From: Adiantum capillus-veneris
Taxonomy: Eukaryota > Streptophyta > Polypodiopsida > Polypodiales > Pteridaceae
NCBI GenBank assembly: GCA_014529385.2
Contig: CM043968.1
Coordinates: forward strand, 24,430,513-24,494,512
Direction: 5' to 3'
Length of the DNA stretch: 64,000 nucleotides
Part shown: in pieces, positions 23,143-33,046 of the stretch
Layout: each line of letters opens with the position of its first letter
Numbering within the stretch: the stretch's first letter is position 1
The notes under the pieces: generated by a model
Database searches by the model: none
Told to the model about the DNA's origin: nothing
The model's input: the letters and a program-made list of their open reading frames with translations, nothing else
Position numbers and translations under genes: made by a program

Positions 23143-23339
23143 AGTCCAGGTACATTTCCCGTTGGGTATCGAGGTACTGGATGTATCTGAGGTGGTGCTA
23201 ATTGAGCAGGAGGTGCATACTGGTGCTCCCTTACATACCCTTTGTTGTAATAGCACTCCTCTGTTGGATGATTTGTCCATTTTTGTTCAATAGCACACCA
23301 TTTCAGTGTTTTTGGCAATGGTTTTTGGTATGGTGCCAT
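23133..23339 (-). pseudogene. Frame-shifted bridge between B gag and pol
   Basis: This short frame carries a zinc-finger-like motif (WCAIEQKWTNHPTEECYY) that matches neither the gag frame nor the pol frame, although both neighbours align to it. Frames run gag, then this frame, then pol, moving in the same direction twice within about 170 bases. Possible readings are two indels or assembly errors. A programmed shift is less likely because two would be needed. Confidence 0.6.
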
Positions 23340-25150
23340 CCTTTTAGAGCATCTTCTATCATTTGCTCTACATTTGGCATGGTTGTTGTTTGAACATTCT
23401 TTTTAGTGGTAGTCTCGCTCGCTACGGAGGAGGAGCTACTGGATGCAAAATCTGTATCCGCTGACACTTCTCCATAAACCGTACAGTTATCCACTAAGTA
23501 CAATGCCTCTCTCGTTACTTGCTCGAAACTTGTACAAGCTTTCAAGTGCAAGTCCTTCTTGAGAGTGTCGTTCCTCAGTCCCTCAATAAAGAGAACAGAT
23601 AGTCTGTCATCTTGTGGTCGTTCACGTACTGGACATCTCTCAATGTATTGTTTGAAGCGAAGTGAAGCTTCCTTCACTTTTTCGTGTTCTCTCTGTTTAA
23701 AAGCATATATTTGTGAGACCGTATTGTGCTTAATCCCTCGTTTTGAGAATTCCTCAGCAAACTCTCTTAGCAAATGGTCAATGTCATGGAATCCCCCAAT
23801 GTTCATTGGTTGAAACCATGTCAATGCAGTACCTTCTAGGGTAAGACCAAATCCCTCGTATTGTGTATGGAAATCTGTTATCTGCTCAGCTCTTAAGACG
23901 TGCTTAAAGAGTGACACATGTGCATACGGATCTCCTGAACCACCATACTTCTTTGGCATACACTTGGCTACTTGAGATGGTCTCATACGTCTATGATCTG
24001 CTACCAATCTCATTGCTCCTGTGTCTCGGCTAAAGCTTTCTCTAGCATCATGGACTTCATGGGTTACCCTTGTCGGTTCCCCTGCCCTGAATCTACTACT
24101 GGGAGGTAAATGTGACGGTTCCGCTTCAAACCTTGGACCTGGAGTGGTATAGGTGGGGATTGGAACTGCACTACCTCGATTCGTCTCCATTGACTCTCTG
24201 GAATGTAATGATCCCATTGGTCCGAGCTTCGAGTCCCAAGGTTGACTGAAAGAGTCAGCAACCTGAGTTCTTTGTCCTCCTGTTGTCATTGAGTTTCGCA
24301 GTCCATTTGTTGGTGCTGGTCTATGTGAGCTAGAAGTAACATAATACTGATGTAGTGGTCCCCCAAAGTATGTATATCCTTCTAATTCTTTCTTGCCCAT
24401 TGTTGAGTATTGCCTGCCATACTTATCGTAAGCGGCAATTTTCACTTCCGATCCCTCTGTGTAGGTAAAGACATAGAGTCTTTTTTGGTCTGTCAACTCT
24501 CCGGTGTAGGGTTCTTCACATCTATAATAGAGATCTTGCTCCCCATTATTATATTTGTACAGCCCCACATAGATGTTATCAGTGTTGATCCTTGTAGTTT
24601 CATTCTCTCTTCTTAACCTCGCATTAGGGAAGTTCATTATTGGTGCTTTCTCCTCGAGTTCTTCATCTATTTTGGCTTTGGTGCCCATCAATCCCCACTT
24701 GTCCACAATGTTAGGATTTAGGACTACCAAGTACATGGTACCCTCGTCATCTAGATATCTATCTCCGCTATAGCTCACAGGCACTAAGTCCTTGAACTCA
24801 CTAGGTCTATCTTCTATCTTTGCACAATAGCGGTCCATTCCATCTTTGTAGATCTTGGCACCTTGCTCATTGTCGTACTGGTATTTTATGAACAATAGCT
24901 TCATGGTGGCGGAAGGGTTTGATGATCCTGCTGCCATATTTTCTCTGTTGTTCAGGTTCAAGTGTTCCAAGTTTTCGGTGAAAATCTCGTAAGATCTCTC
25001 CGAAGAAGTATCAGAAACACTTCCTTCAAAGATCGGCTCTAATGGTTGCACCCAACTTTGGTTTACACTTCCCTCGGTTGATATGACACTTGCTGGTTCC
25101 CCTTGTTTTGGTTGATTATTCCGGAGATTCCTGCCCGATCTCAAATTCAT
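23303..25150 (-). CDS. Element B gag
   Basis: The first ATG is at 25150 (MNLRSGR); the open frame reaches further, to 25189, without one. The N-terminal half is an unusual domain of about 200 residues with a YVGLYKYNNG to KYGRQYS block, shared with C gag and unlike ordinary gypsy gag. The second half is the gag core: KYGGSGDPYAHVSLF, TLEGTALTWFQPM and FKQREHEKVKEASLRFKQY, ending in ALYLVDN. It forms the virus-like particle and packages RNA. It ends out of frame with the zinc knuckles that follow. Context and length fit a Ty3/gypsy Gag. Confidence 0.88.
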   Translation of the reverse strand: MNLRSGRNLRNNQPKQGEPASVISTEGSVNQSWVQPLEPIFEGSVSDTSSERSYEIFTENLEHLNLNNRENMAAGSSNPSATMKLLFIKYQYDNEQGAKIYKDGMDRYCAKIEDRPSEFKDLVPVSYSGDRYLDDEGTMYLVVLNPNIVDKWGLMGTKAKIDEELEEKAPIMNFPNARLRRENETTRINTDNIYVGLYKYNNGEQDLYYRCEEPYTGELTDQKRLYVFTYTEGSEVKIAAYDKYGRQYSTMGKKELEGYTYFGGPLHQYYVTSSSHRPAPTNGLRNSMTTGGQRTQVADSFSQPWDSKLGPMGSLHSRESMETNRGSAVPIPTYTTPGPRFEAEPSHLPPSSRFRAGEPTRVTHEVHDARESFSRDTGAMRLVADHRRMRPSQVAKCMPKKYGGSGDPYAHVSLFKHVLRAEQITDFHTQYEGFGLTLEGTALTWFQPMNIGGFHDIDHLLREFAEEFSKRGIKHNTVSQIYAFKQREHEKVKEASLRFKQYIERCPVRERPQDDRLSVLFIEGLRNDTLKKDLHLKACTSFEQVTREALYLVDNCTVYGEVSADTDFASSSSSSVASETTTKKNVQTTTMPNVEQMIEDALKGWHHTKNHCQKH

Positions 25151-25189
25151 CAATTCCCCTAAAGGACTGTAGCTTTTCCGTCTCGGCAA

Positions 25190-25319
25190 TTTGTTTTCCC
25201 CAAGTTTTTGTGGTCAGAATTGATCCAAACTGACTGATAATTGGTCAATTGTTTAATCTTGTCAGTTGGACAACTTATGTTTCATCAAGTGAGAATTTTG
25301 TTACTGTTATGCTGAAAAA
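25190..25319 (-). other. Leader between palindrome array 1 and B gag
   Basis: Noncoding AT-rich DNA with no clear site. It ends the untranslated leader before the gag start. Confidence 0.5.
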
Positions 25320-26039
25320 CAAAATCATACGCGTATAATGTCTTTTTTCACAGATTTTGTTTATTTTGGTTATGCTCACTCTCAGTGACCCCTTTATGCT
25401 CTGTTCACTCACAAAATTCAGTTTGAACTCTGTTTGAGCAAGTTATGGCTAGCTCAGGCTTTTCTTGGCAATTTCCCGCTTTTGACTTGTTTTTTGGGTC
25501 AATTGTGATCCAAATGGTATGAAACTTGAAATATAACCTCTAGACAGCTATTACAATGGATCTGTGTTAGCAAAGTATCAAAATATGTCCAAAATTAGGT
25601 CAAAGACATCATACGCGTATGATGTCTTTTTCATCAATTTGGGTCCAAACTTGATATTTATGCTTTCAACAGTGTTTGTAACAATCTTGTCAGGTCAGAC
25701 TTCAAAAATAAGTAGTGGATGTGCCAAAAGACATGATACGCGTATGATGTCTTTTGTCCCAGATTTTGACTATTTTTGGTTTTAAGCCTTCTCCAATGTT
25801 TATAATTGAGTTTCAAGTGTTTTTGTCAGGTTTGAATGTAAAAACAAGATTTGAATCCAAAATTTCCTATTCTTTGCGTTTCTTGGACTCCGACTTGTCT
25901 TTTTGGGTTCTTGGAGTGTTAATGCTCTTGTGTTAAGTTGATCTTAGGGTAAAACCCCCCTTCTAAACACTCTGGCAATGTCAAATTTTCAATTTTAGTC
26001 TCTGTTTAGGTTCTAAGACATCATACGCGTATGATGTCT
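25320..26039. repeat. Palindrome array 1 of element B, in the gag leader
   Basis: Four 24-bp palindromes of the same type as array 2 start at 25320 (degenerate, with core ATACGCGTAT intact), 25604, 25729 (one mismatch) and 26016. Spacings are 284, 125 and 287 bases. Each is followed on the plus strand by a T run or a similar tail, in the same orientation as array 2. So one element carries the same module upstream of both its ORF blocks. Confidence 0.95.
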
Positions 26040-26558
26040 AAAGTTGCAGATTTCCAGTTTTTCAGCACAGAACTCTTCCAATAGCTCTTTTAAGTGCTCA
26101 GCAACAATCAGTTACACAGAAAATTTTTCTGAACTTGTGTATTGCATATTTCACTACCAAAGCAACTTTTTCAGTGATCTAACATGCAATCAAACACATC
26201 AAGCAAATAGAACACCAATTGATAGCTCTAGATCAGGATCAAATCAGGCCCTACCTAAGCTACTTCTAATCATAAAATGGATTTTTTGCAATTGAAAATA
26301 TAAAGAGATTTACTACCACACAAGGAGTAGCAAATGCTTTTTATGTCAACAACCACTTAAACACCATAGAAAACAATCTAATCTAAGCTAAACTAAAAAT
26401 ACTGTCAACGCGGAAGACCCAGGAATACCCCACTTCCTAGTATCTCTCGAGACCTTCGGAGTCCACCACTCCTAGATCTTTTCTAACTAAAGTATACAAA
26501 GTAGTTTATACGACTCACCTCGTAGGATTAGTCTAAGGTCACCTACTTAGGGCTCTCG
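26040..26558 (-). other. Upstream leader of element B with a strong splice donor
   Basis: No gene. Minus strand GAG|GTGAGT at plus 26513-26521 is a perfect plant 5' splice site about 40 bases after the primer site. It could allow a spliced RNA for the third ORF, but no transcript is seen. Confidence 0.45.
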
Positions 26559-26576
26559 TCCCCGGCAGCGGCGCCA
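26559..26576 (-). promoter_or_regulatory. Primer-binding site of element B (tRNA-Asp type)
   Basis: The minus strand reads TGGCGCCGCTGCCGGGGA, two bases after the 5' LTR end. It complements the 3' end of plant tRNA-Asp as I recall that sequence, with one mismatch. This priming is typical of Athila/Tat-type gypsy elements. Confidence 0.88.
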
Positions 26577-26578
26577 AA

Positions 26579-27518
26579 TGTTAAGGCGGTTACGCCGCTA
26601 GCGGAAGCTAAATAGCGAGAACTCAACCAACAACAGAATTTGTCAGACGAGGACGGAGCTTGACCCGCAGGCGCATGGAAACAACTAGGTGGGTGTCAAA
26701 TCACCTACTCGACCTTCTAATGACAATCACTACTAAGGAAATCAAATCTAAGTTCTAAAACACGCAAGTGACTGAAATCCGTACTACGAACGAATGCTAT
26801 ACGAAACAGGATCTAGAATCATCGAATCGATCTCAAACTCAAGGGGAAGTCTATACACTAGGTAAGAACAACACCCTAAAGACTTGAACTGCAAAATCAA
26901 CCTATAACCACTCCGTGCGGTAAACGCGTATGAAGACGGGCCGAAAATTACAGGTGACCGAAACTTGACCCCGATGGTACGAATGTGTAGCTCTACTCGT
27001 TGTGGTTCTATAGATATGCTGCACGCTCTATTCCGACACACGAGTTGGAAGAAAACTCACACCGAAGCTCGTAGGAACTTACCACACGTAGAAGCCGATA
27101 GTGCGCACTCTTGGTATCTGTGCGTAGCTCTCGCCGTTGCTAACACAATGGCGGTGTCGCTTCTCCAATGGCGGCCCCGTAGCTCGCGTAGCAAGAAGAT
27201 AAGACTCTCTCTCACTCTCTCTCTCTCAGACACAGTCACGGCGCTCCAAAACTCCTTTTGATTAATAATTGAATCCCCCCTTTTAGGTTACAAAACTTTG
27301 GCTTATATACCTCAGCCTTGGAGGTGAAAACATCTCTAATTATTTACATCAGCAGGTGAAATTACGTCGGGATTACAAGCTGGAAACTCAATTGAGTCCC
27401 GTTACTTAATGAATGGCTCAAATCAAAATTAATGTCGGAAAGACATTTATTACAATCAATGGTTACAAAATGATGGGTGTGAACAAAAATGCGGGTGTGA
27501 TCCTCTGCTGGCTCAACA
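26579..27518 (-). repeat. 5' LTR of element B
   Basis: A 940-bp copy of 8494-9433 with about three differences seen by eye. It contains a TATA-like box (minus TATATAAG, plus 27302-27309). It is followed by the target-site copy GGTTT at 27519-27523. Confidence 0.97.
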
Positions 27519-28497
27519 GGTTTAGACTTTGTAGGCCCAATTAGTCCGGCAGCTCGTAGCACTCAATCTTGATATATTATCATTGTTACTGACTATGTGA
27601 CAAAGGGGACGGAAGCCAGGGCAACACGTAAGGCTGATGCAAGTTCAACTGTCGAGTTTCTCTTTGAAAACATTATTACAAGATTTGGTTGTCCCTTTGA
27701 GATTGTGAGTGACAATGGCACTCATTTTATAAATGGTGTGATAAAGTAACTTACGACAAACTTCATGATAGCTCACCATAAGTCTACACCGTATTACCCA
27801 CAAGCAAATGGCCAAGTTGAGAGTACCAACAAGACCTTAATCTATATCTTGACCAAACGGTGGAAGCTCATTGCACAGATTAGGATTTGAAGCTGACTTC
27901 ATCCCTATGGAAAGTGGCTGTCAATTGTACACCATTCAAAATGGTATATGGCCAAGAAGCAGTTATGCCATGGGAGTTTGAAATTCCGTAGCTTCCAAGA
28001 AGTTTGGGATGGTAACCCTTTAGTTCAGCGCTTATACATCCTTGAGAGGCTAGATGATGAAAGGCAATTGGCTGTGCAAAACGCACTTGCTGAGAAAGAT
28101 AGGAGGAAGAAATGGTTTGACTGTCATCTAAAGAACAAAGATTTCAATGTTGGTGATAAAGTTCTTATGTATGGAGTGCATAACGGAAAAAAAAAGTTGA
28201 AATATGCGGGAAAAGGACCATATAGAGTATGTGAAATTACCCCGCAAGGTACCATTTGTGTGGAGACTCTTGATGGAGTTGAAACCATCGGATTCCTCAA
28301 TGGGAGTAAATTCAAAAGGTATTATGATCCTCTAAGCCAGGAAGAGTTACAAGCCATCCATCAAAAGAAAGCAGCCAAAGAGCAGACAGAGCTTAAAAAG
28401 ATCCGAGCAAGAGTTGAGGCTCGAGAAAGACAGCAATGTCTTAGACACCAACGAGAGGCTAATTTGCGAATCATGGAAGCTTTTTTTAAAGACACCG
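27519..28497 (+). pseudogene. Element A integrase, continued after element B
   Basis: Reading resumes exactly at the target duplication: GFVRPIS-type sequence, then the core with D in VTDYVTKGTEA, D in VSDNGTHF and E in GQVESTNKT, so the catalytic triad is still spelled out. An in-frame TAA (27747-27749) and frame changes near 27890 break it. The C-terminal part (28000-28340) reads KKWFDCHLKNKDFNVGDKVLMYG and GKGPYRVCEITPQGTICVETLDG, a GPY/F-type domain. A basic linker to the second protease follows. Confidence 0.85.
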
Positions 28498-28870
28498 AGG
28501 ATGATTCATTGGAATATGAGCCACCTCTACGATATCCAATTGAACTAAATAGCCTCTATGGGAGAGTACTATATAATGCATTATTGGATACAGGAGCTCA
28601 ACATAATTTGTTATCCTATGGAGTTTGGTGCCAGTTAGGGAATCCACCTCTATCTGAGAGTATTATCCAAATCAAGGGTGTCAACAAAAAAAAACTACAG
28701 TTTTTGGAATCTAGCACACTTCTGTCAGTTATGAAAATTGGGTTGTAGCTCAAGACTTTTTGGTCATGCCTGTTGAAACTATAGAGGATAATATAAACCT
28801 AGGATTCACATGGATGATAGCCACCAAATGCACTATTTATTGGGGAAATGGGGGTGTAACAACGCAAAAA
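28498..28870 (+). pseudogene. Second retropepsin-like domain of element A
   Basis: After the integrase, ALLDTGAQHNLLSYGVW (28577-28627) has the D-T-G core of an aspartic protease and the same relative position as in B. A frameshift near 28748 follows, and the tail (MPVETIEDNINLGFTWM) is in the next frame. It resembles the second half of the B domain, where GQPW is replaced by GFTW. A ran along the B-type order: integrase, linker, protease fold, W-V-P-K tail. Confidence 0.75.
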
Positions 28871-29049
28871 AAAACTCTTAGCCCTGCCACTCAAGCCATA
28901 GTCCCTGAGATATTGCCTCTTAAGGAAATAAAACCCAAAACATTGCATGTCCAAGAGGTTGAACCATATGTCCCCATAGCCCAACTCTCTAGAGATTCAA
29001 CTGTTGTAGTTGAAATAAAGCTTGAGACACACAAGACCCATCCTAATAT

Positions 29050-29532
29050 AACAAGAAAACATACAAGTGGGTCCCTAAAGCTTCTTTAATGACCATAGCT
29101 AGTGCTAAAAGACAGGAGCCTGGTAAGAGACATCCCACTCGCCCCAAGAAATGTAAAGAAACGTTGTGTTGGATTCCCAAAAAACTATTGGAAGCCCAAG
29201 GCTACTATGAAGGAAATGATCAAATATGGGTGCAAAAATGTAAATTGTGCTCTTACCTGTCACCTGACCCATGTGATCCCAATCCTGTAGCTCAAGAACA
29301 AATTGAAGATTGCGGGAAGGGAAAGATCATAGAATGCTACACACCTATTTCCGAGCTAGTTTGGGTACCAAAGAAAGAACGATTTTTTCCACCTAGCTCA
29401 GGAATAGGGAAGTCAAATGAAGCTTCTTGCTCTTCATGTAGTTCATATACGGAAATAGAATCTTTGACACAACCTCCACCTACCATTGTACATATCTATA
29501 TAACAAGGAAGAGTTTGCACCTCCCATTGTAA
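29050..29532 (+). pseudogene. Element A W-x-P-K tail
   Basis: The frames read KWVPKAS (29068), CWIPKKLLEAQGYYEGN, then QIWVQKC (29226), and LVWVPKK (29359). A unit can be seen: W-[IV]-P-K, then about ten residues with an aromatic pair and G-N, then Q-I-W-x-x-K. C shows the same unit twice (QSQGFYKGNHQIWMPK and LLEAQGFYEGN). Stops lie between pieces. The biochemical role is unknown. Confidence 0.7.
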
Positions 29533-29710
29533 GTTCATCACCTACAACAACGTTGCAAATAAAATCATGGGAGAGTACCTTATCACCCTTGTAACTAGAT
29601 GATACGCATAGGACAATCAAAAACTATTTGTTAAAGCCTTCACCCATAACAACTTGAAACAATTGGTTTCAAAGTTGACGACATCATTCCAAAAGGTATA
29701 ATCTACCCAA

Positions 29711-29722
29711 GGAAGGGGGGAG
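29711..29722 (+). promoter_or_regulatory. Polypurine tract-like site of element A
   Basis: GGAAGGGGGGAG follows the W-V-P-K tail by about 180 bases and precedes TGTTTGCTGACAG. It looks like a tract plus LTR start, but no matching LTR occurs upstream, so it may be an internal tract as in B. Confidence 0.4.
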
Positions 29723-30036
29723 TGTTTGCTGACAGTCATCATTCACTGAATCCCCTCTCAACCTTCCTCCCTGACCTCTCAATCTCCAATTTTAGGGAAT
29801 GTATATATAAACCCTTATACTCACAAAAACAAGATAAAAAATTAAAAGAGCAAGAGCCACCAAACAATAATCTTGAAACTTACAAGTTCTATACATAACA
29901 CAAAATCATAAAAATACATTATGCACAAGGACACGACCTTTTGACACCACCAAACAATAATCTTGAAACTTACAAGTTCTATACATAACACAAAATCATA
30001 AAAATACATTATGCACAAGGACACGACCTTTTGACA
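29723..30036 (+). repeat. LTR-like segment containing two perfect 90-bp repeats
   Basis: It starts TGTTTGCTGACAG, has a TATATATAAACC box near 29800 and ends TTTTGACA. The 90-base unit 29857-29946 is repeated exactly at 29947-30036. No short target duplication flanks it. It could be a decayed LTR of a second element or local duplication. The repeat is certain and the LTR reading is uncertain. Confidence 0.55.
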
Positions 30037-30515
30037 TGACCCTTATAATATTTGCAATCTAACCATCATCTAGGTGGAGGCTAGTACGCTAGAGTCATCC
30101 ACTCCTGCCTTGGGTAAGAGGTACCCTTGTTACTTTTCACAAGTGGTTCACATGAGTCTTTCTCGTGCTTGCCTGTGAATGGGATTTGGTAAGTATTTCT
30201 AGCATGTGAGAGGAATTTCAATGAGTTAGAATGGCTGATACGTCTCTTGACCACGACTGATCCATGCTTAGTAGAGAGTGTTTCTCCCATTGCACAAGCC
30301 TCCCATTTTGATCAAGATGACTATAGACATATAGTGACCTTCTAAGAAAACATTGGTGCCTCTAATGATGAAGACAATTTACATGATTACATGGATGGCA
30401 CATATGGTCTCACGGATGATGACTTTGTTTTTTGCGATGATGAGGATAGGGGTTTAGCCTTAGGGTTTCCCCCCAATCTCTACAATATCATATTCCCTTG
30501 ACTCTCTAGGGGGAG
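30037..30515 (+). pseudogene. Possible third-ORF relic of element A
   Basis: Mostly noncoding. A short frame at 30345-30501 reads an acidic tail (DEDNLHDYMDG, CDDEDRG) and ends ten bases before a purine tract (30507-30515). This is the position the third ORF has in B, but no sequence similarity to it is visible. Confidence 0.35.
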
Positions 30516-31490
30516 TGCAAATAATTAGGTTAGGGTTCCTTATGTTGTTTAATTGTGTTCAATAAGGGTTGGTACCTCTTTCCACTAATGTGCCTCTGGA
30601 AGGTGTATGTTTGCTGGTGACTATTGTGTAGTTTGTGACTACATAAGGATGCTTTCAAAGGACAACGACAATGGATGTTTTACATGTTACAATGGATGTT
30701 CTCCATTATATCAGGTGTACTACTTCCTTTTATCTATGCTTTCCATAGTTACATATTTGCATCTTGTCATTTGAGTTTCTAACAATGCATAAAATTTATG
30801 AAGTTGTAACATTGCCAATTTAGATGCTATAATTTTCAAACTTCTAGTATCTTGTTCTTCTCTTTGAGTTTGGTCTATTAGTTGGCTTTAAGTAGGTATC
30901 AAGACCTTAGGTTAAAATAGGCCACTTAATTGATGACTTTAATTCCTAAATAGTCTATTAATTGTAGTAACTTAAGCAATGTTTTAGGCTATGAGGATAT
31001 AGTTCTCTCTAGCTTATTCCACCAAAGTGTGACTTGTGTTGTGGAAGTCCATGTGTTAAGCTGGTATTTGAGACCTTGAGTCTCCCGCTAGTTTATGCTC
31101 AAGCTGGTATTTGAGACCTCCAATCTCACAGCTGCTAGTATTTGAGACCTCAAGTCCCACAACTACTTGTAGAAACTATGAACACAACAAAAAAGAGAGA
31201 GAAAAAGAAAACAAATAGCACAAACTTCCTTGTATTTTATGTTAATCACACTTAAGTGGTATAAGTGAGAAGATCACTAGTCTTTAGACCCCGAGGAGCA
31301 TTCCTAGTCGACATTTTTTTAATTAACGTTGATCAATCTAGTACTTACTTTAGCCCTAGCTCTTGTGTACTTCTCTTAGAGTCAACTTAATAGACCTTAA
31401 CTCAATTGCATTTCATTCAAGCACTACTCTTGTTCTAGTTGGCAATGTTACAATTCATGAATTTTTTTGCATTTCCTAGAATATCATAAC
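30516..31490 (+). other. AT-rich region before the A 3' LTR segment
   Basis: No gene. It could be the U3 half of a long A 3' LTR starting at the TG after the purine tract (30516), since the shared segment has almost no U3 of its own. The upstream LTR lacks a matching half. Confidence 0.35.
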
Positions 31491-31925
31491 TGGAACATTC
31501 AAGGATTAGTTGGCTAAGCATGGGTGCCCAAGAGTGAATGGCCGAGCTCATATAAAAGTCACCTAAACCTAAAAATCACTCATTCTCTTGTTTGTGCAAT
31601 TGAAGAGTGCTCTTGCTCCATATCCATCTTCTTCTTCATCTCCTTGTGTGTGTGTGTATGCGTGAGAGAGAGAGAGAGAGTATGTGTGTGTGATCGAGTT
31701 TTGCGATGGCACGGTGGCGGCGAGGCGATTGAGCACGGCACGGTGGAAGCTCCCTCTTCTTCACGGCGAGGAATCCTCCACGAAGGCGAGCATAGGGAGG
31801 TGAGTGACACACCCTTGCTCTCTTGAGCTTTCTAGATTAGTCTGGTTGTGTGCCTGCAGTCATCTGTGGCTCGCACATAGTGTACAGCAAGTCCCTTGCA
31901 GTGAGACGTGCGACAGACGCGTACA
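31491..31925 (+). repeat. 3' LTR segment of element A
   Basis: It matches 1343-1883, with a TATA-like box at 31551-31558 and a much shorter GA/TG run. It ends GACAGACGCGTACA directly before E sequence at 31926. Confidence 0.75.
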
Positions 31926-32257
31926 CTTGTCCTATCTGTCTCAGATCTGCAACCACCTCCAACTTAAAAGCATCGTAACTTGCACAACATGGCTCCGTTT
32001 GATGACCGTCTGGACCTGTTCCTTCCGCAGTTCAAGCTCTACACATCTGGACCAAAACCAGCACCTTAAACATTCTTCACCTGCCACCCTATCTGGCCCT
32101 ATCTGGAGCCCATCTTGGTCTAGAAACCTACATGAAGCATACATCTCCGACACTTGCTGTGACATAACAGGTGTTAATACTATTCATAATTTGGCAAAGC
32201 CTTGAATAACTATGCAGATTTGCATCTTTCACCCCGTTCCCGGAAAGCGGCATGACA
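31926..32257 (-). repeat. Proximal part of the E 3' LTR
   Basis: On the minus strand it begins TGTCATGCC directly after a polypurine tract, as a 3' LTR should. On the plus strand it ends CATGACA. It lacks an open gene. Element A interrupts it at 31925. Confidence 0.6.
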
Positions 32258-32269
32258 TCCACCCCCTCT
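32258..32269 (-). promoter_or_regulatory. Polypurine tract of element E
   Basis: The minus strand reads AGAGGGGGTGGA, directly before the LTR start TGTCATGCC and a few codons after the end of the E polyprotein relic. Confidence 0.6.
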
Positions 32270-32299
32270 AACATCCTCTGGTATGTGCCAATCTTTAGA

Positions 32300-32720
32300 A
32301 GTCCTCCAAGGCAACATCATCATCAGAAGACGCACCCTCATCATCTAAATCCCTATCTTCAGACACGTAGAAGTCTCCACTTTCAATTTAAAGCTCTATA
32401 TCCCTTTTCTTATACATTTTGACACATTTTTTTGTAATTAGAACCTTTAGCTCTGTACCGTCCAATTTGCATAACTTGTAGGTAGCATTAGGAAGAGCAT
32501 GTTTGACCACATAAGGGCCAAACCACCACTTAACCATTTTGCGCATAGCTGTGTACTGATTATCTAAACTGCTTAAACAAGAACCCAATCCCCTTCTTGA
32601 ATAGTGCTTGGTCACAGCCTATGTCGTTTATCAAATGCATCCTTGTTCTTTAAACGAGCATTTCTCAGTTTCTCCTTTGCAGTTTCCATATCCTTATTTC
32701 TCCTTTCCAATTGATGAATC
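32300..32720 (-). pseudogene. Element E integrase C-terminus
   Basis: The frames read MVKWWFGPYVVKHALPNATYKLCKLDGTE, a clear GPY-type C-terminal integrase domain, after RLKNKDAFDKRH. An acidic tail (DLDDEGASSDDD) ends the polyprotein. Copia-1 separates it from the core at 37907. Confidence 0.8.
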
Positions 32721-32999
32721 TGTTGAAGATGATGAAATAGGAAACAGAAGGAAGACAGCAACTCAGAGTAGGAAGAAGATGGAGAAGGAGAAGACACAGA
32801 GCTTGTGTACGAGATCTCTGTAGTCTCTCTCTTTGTATTGGAATAATAGTGTATGTACAAACTCAGAGCTACAAAGCTTATATGAAACCCTAAGAGATCA
32901 GGTGTCCTTTCACACCGGATGTCCAGGGGGAAAAACCCAGTGGGAGAAAAGTGCCCCTGGTGAAGCGCGTATACACACTAACACTACTACATGTCTACA
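32721..32999 (-). repeat. 3' LTR of copia-1
   Basis: A 279-bp direct repeat, TGTTGAAG to GTCTACA on the plus strand. A purine tract (minus AGGGGGGATT) lies next to it at 33000-33009. Confidence 0.96.
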
Positions 33000-33046
33000 A
33001 ATCCCCCCTGTAGTGATAGTGTGAATCCGTACAAGGTAGCAGATCA

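Larger units (their letters stand above)
8494..27518 (-). mobile_element. Element B: 19-kb, nearly complete Ty3/gypsy element with extra ORFs
   Basis: Minus-strand element with 940-bp LTRs, a 5-bp target duplication, a tRNA-Asp primer site and a polypurine tract. In order from the right: leader with palindrome array, gag, long pol frame, two H2C2 modules, integrase core, second retropepsin-like domain, W-I-P-K repeat tail, noncoding stretch, second palindrome array, coiled-coil third ORF and 3' LTR. By eye the LTRs differ at about three bases, so insertion is recent. Even so, single-base frame breaks occur near 23310, 23140, 17885, 16525 and 16130, and an in-frame TAG at 17292-17294. It was probably moved with proteins supplied by a related copy, or the breaks are assembly errors. 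Confidence 0.93.

Noticed and set aside
23133-23339. Programmed frameshift between B gag and pol
   Set aside because: Two separate shifts in the same direction within about 170 bases are required, and there is no clear slippery site. Mutation or assembly error is simpler.
29842-30024. Minus frame with an internal repeat of FVLCIELVSFKIIVW
   Set aside because: Produced by the exact 90-bp DNA duplication; no start context or homologue.
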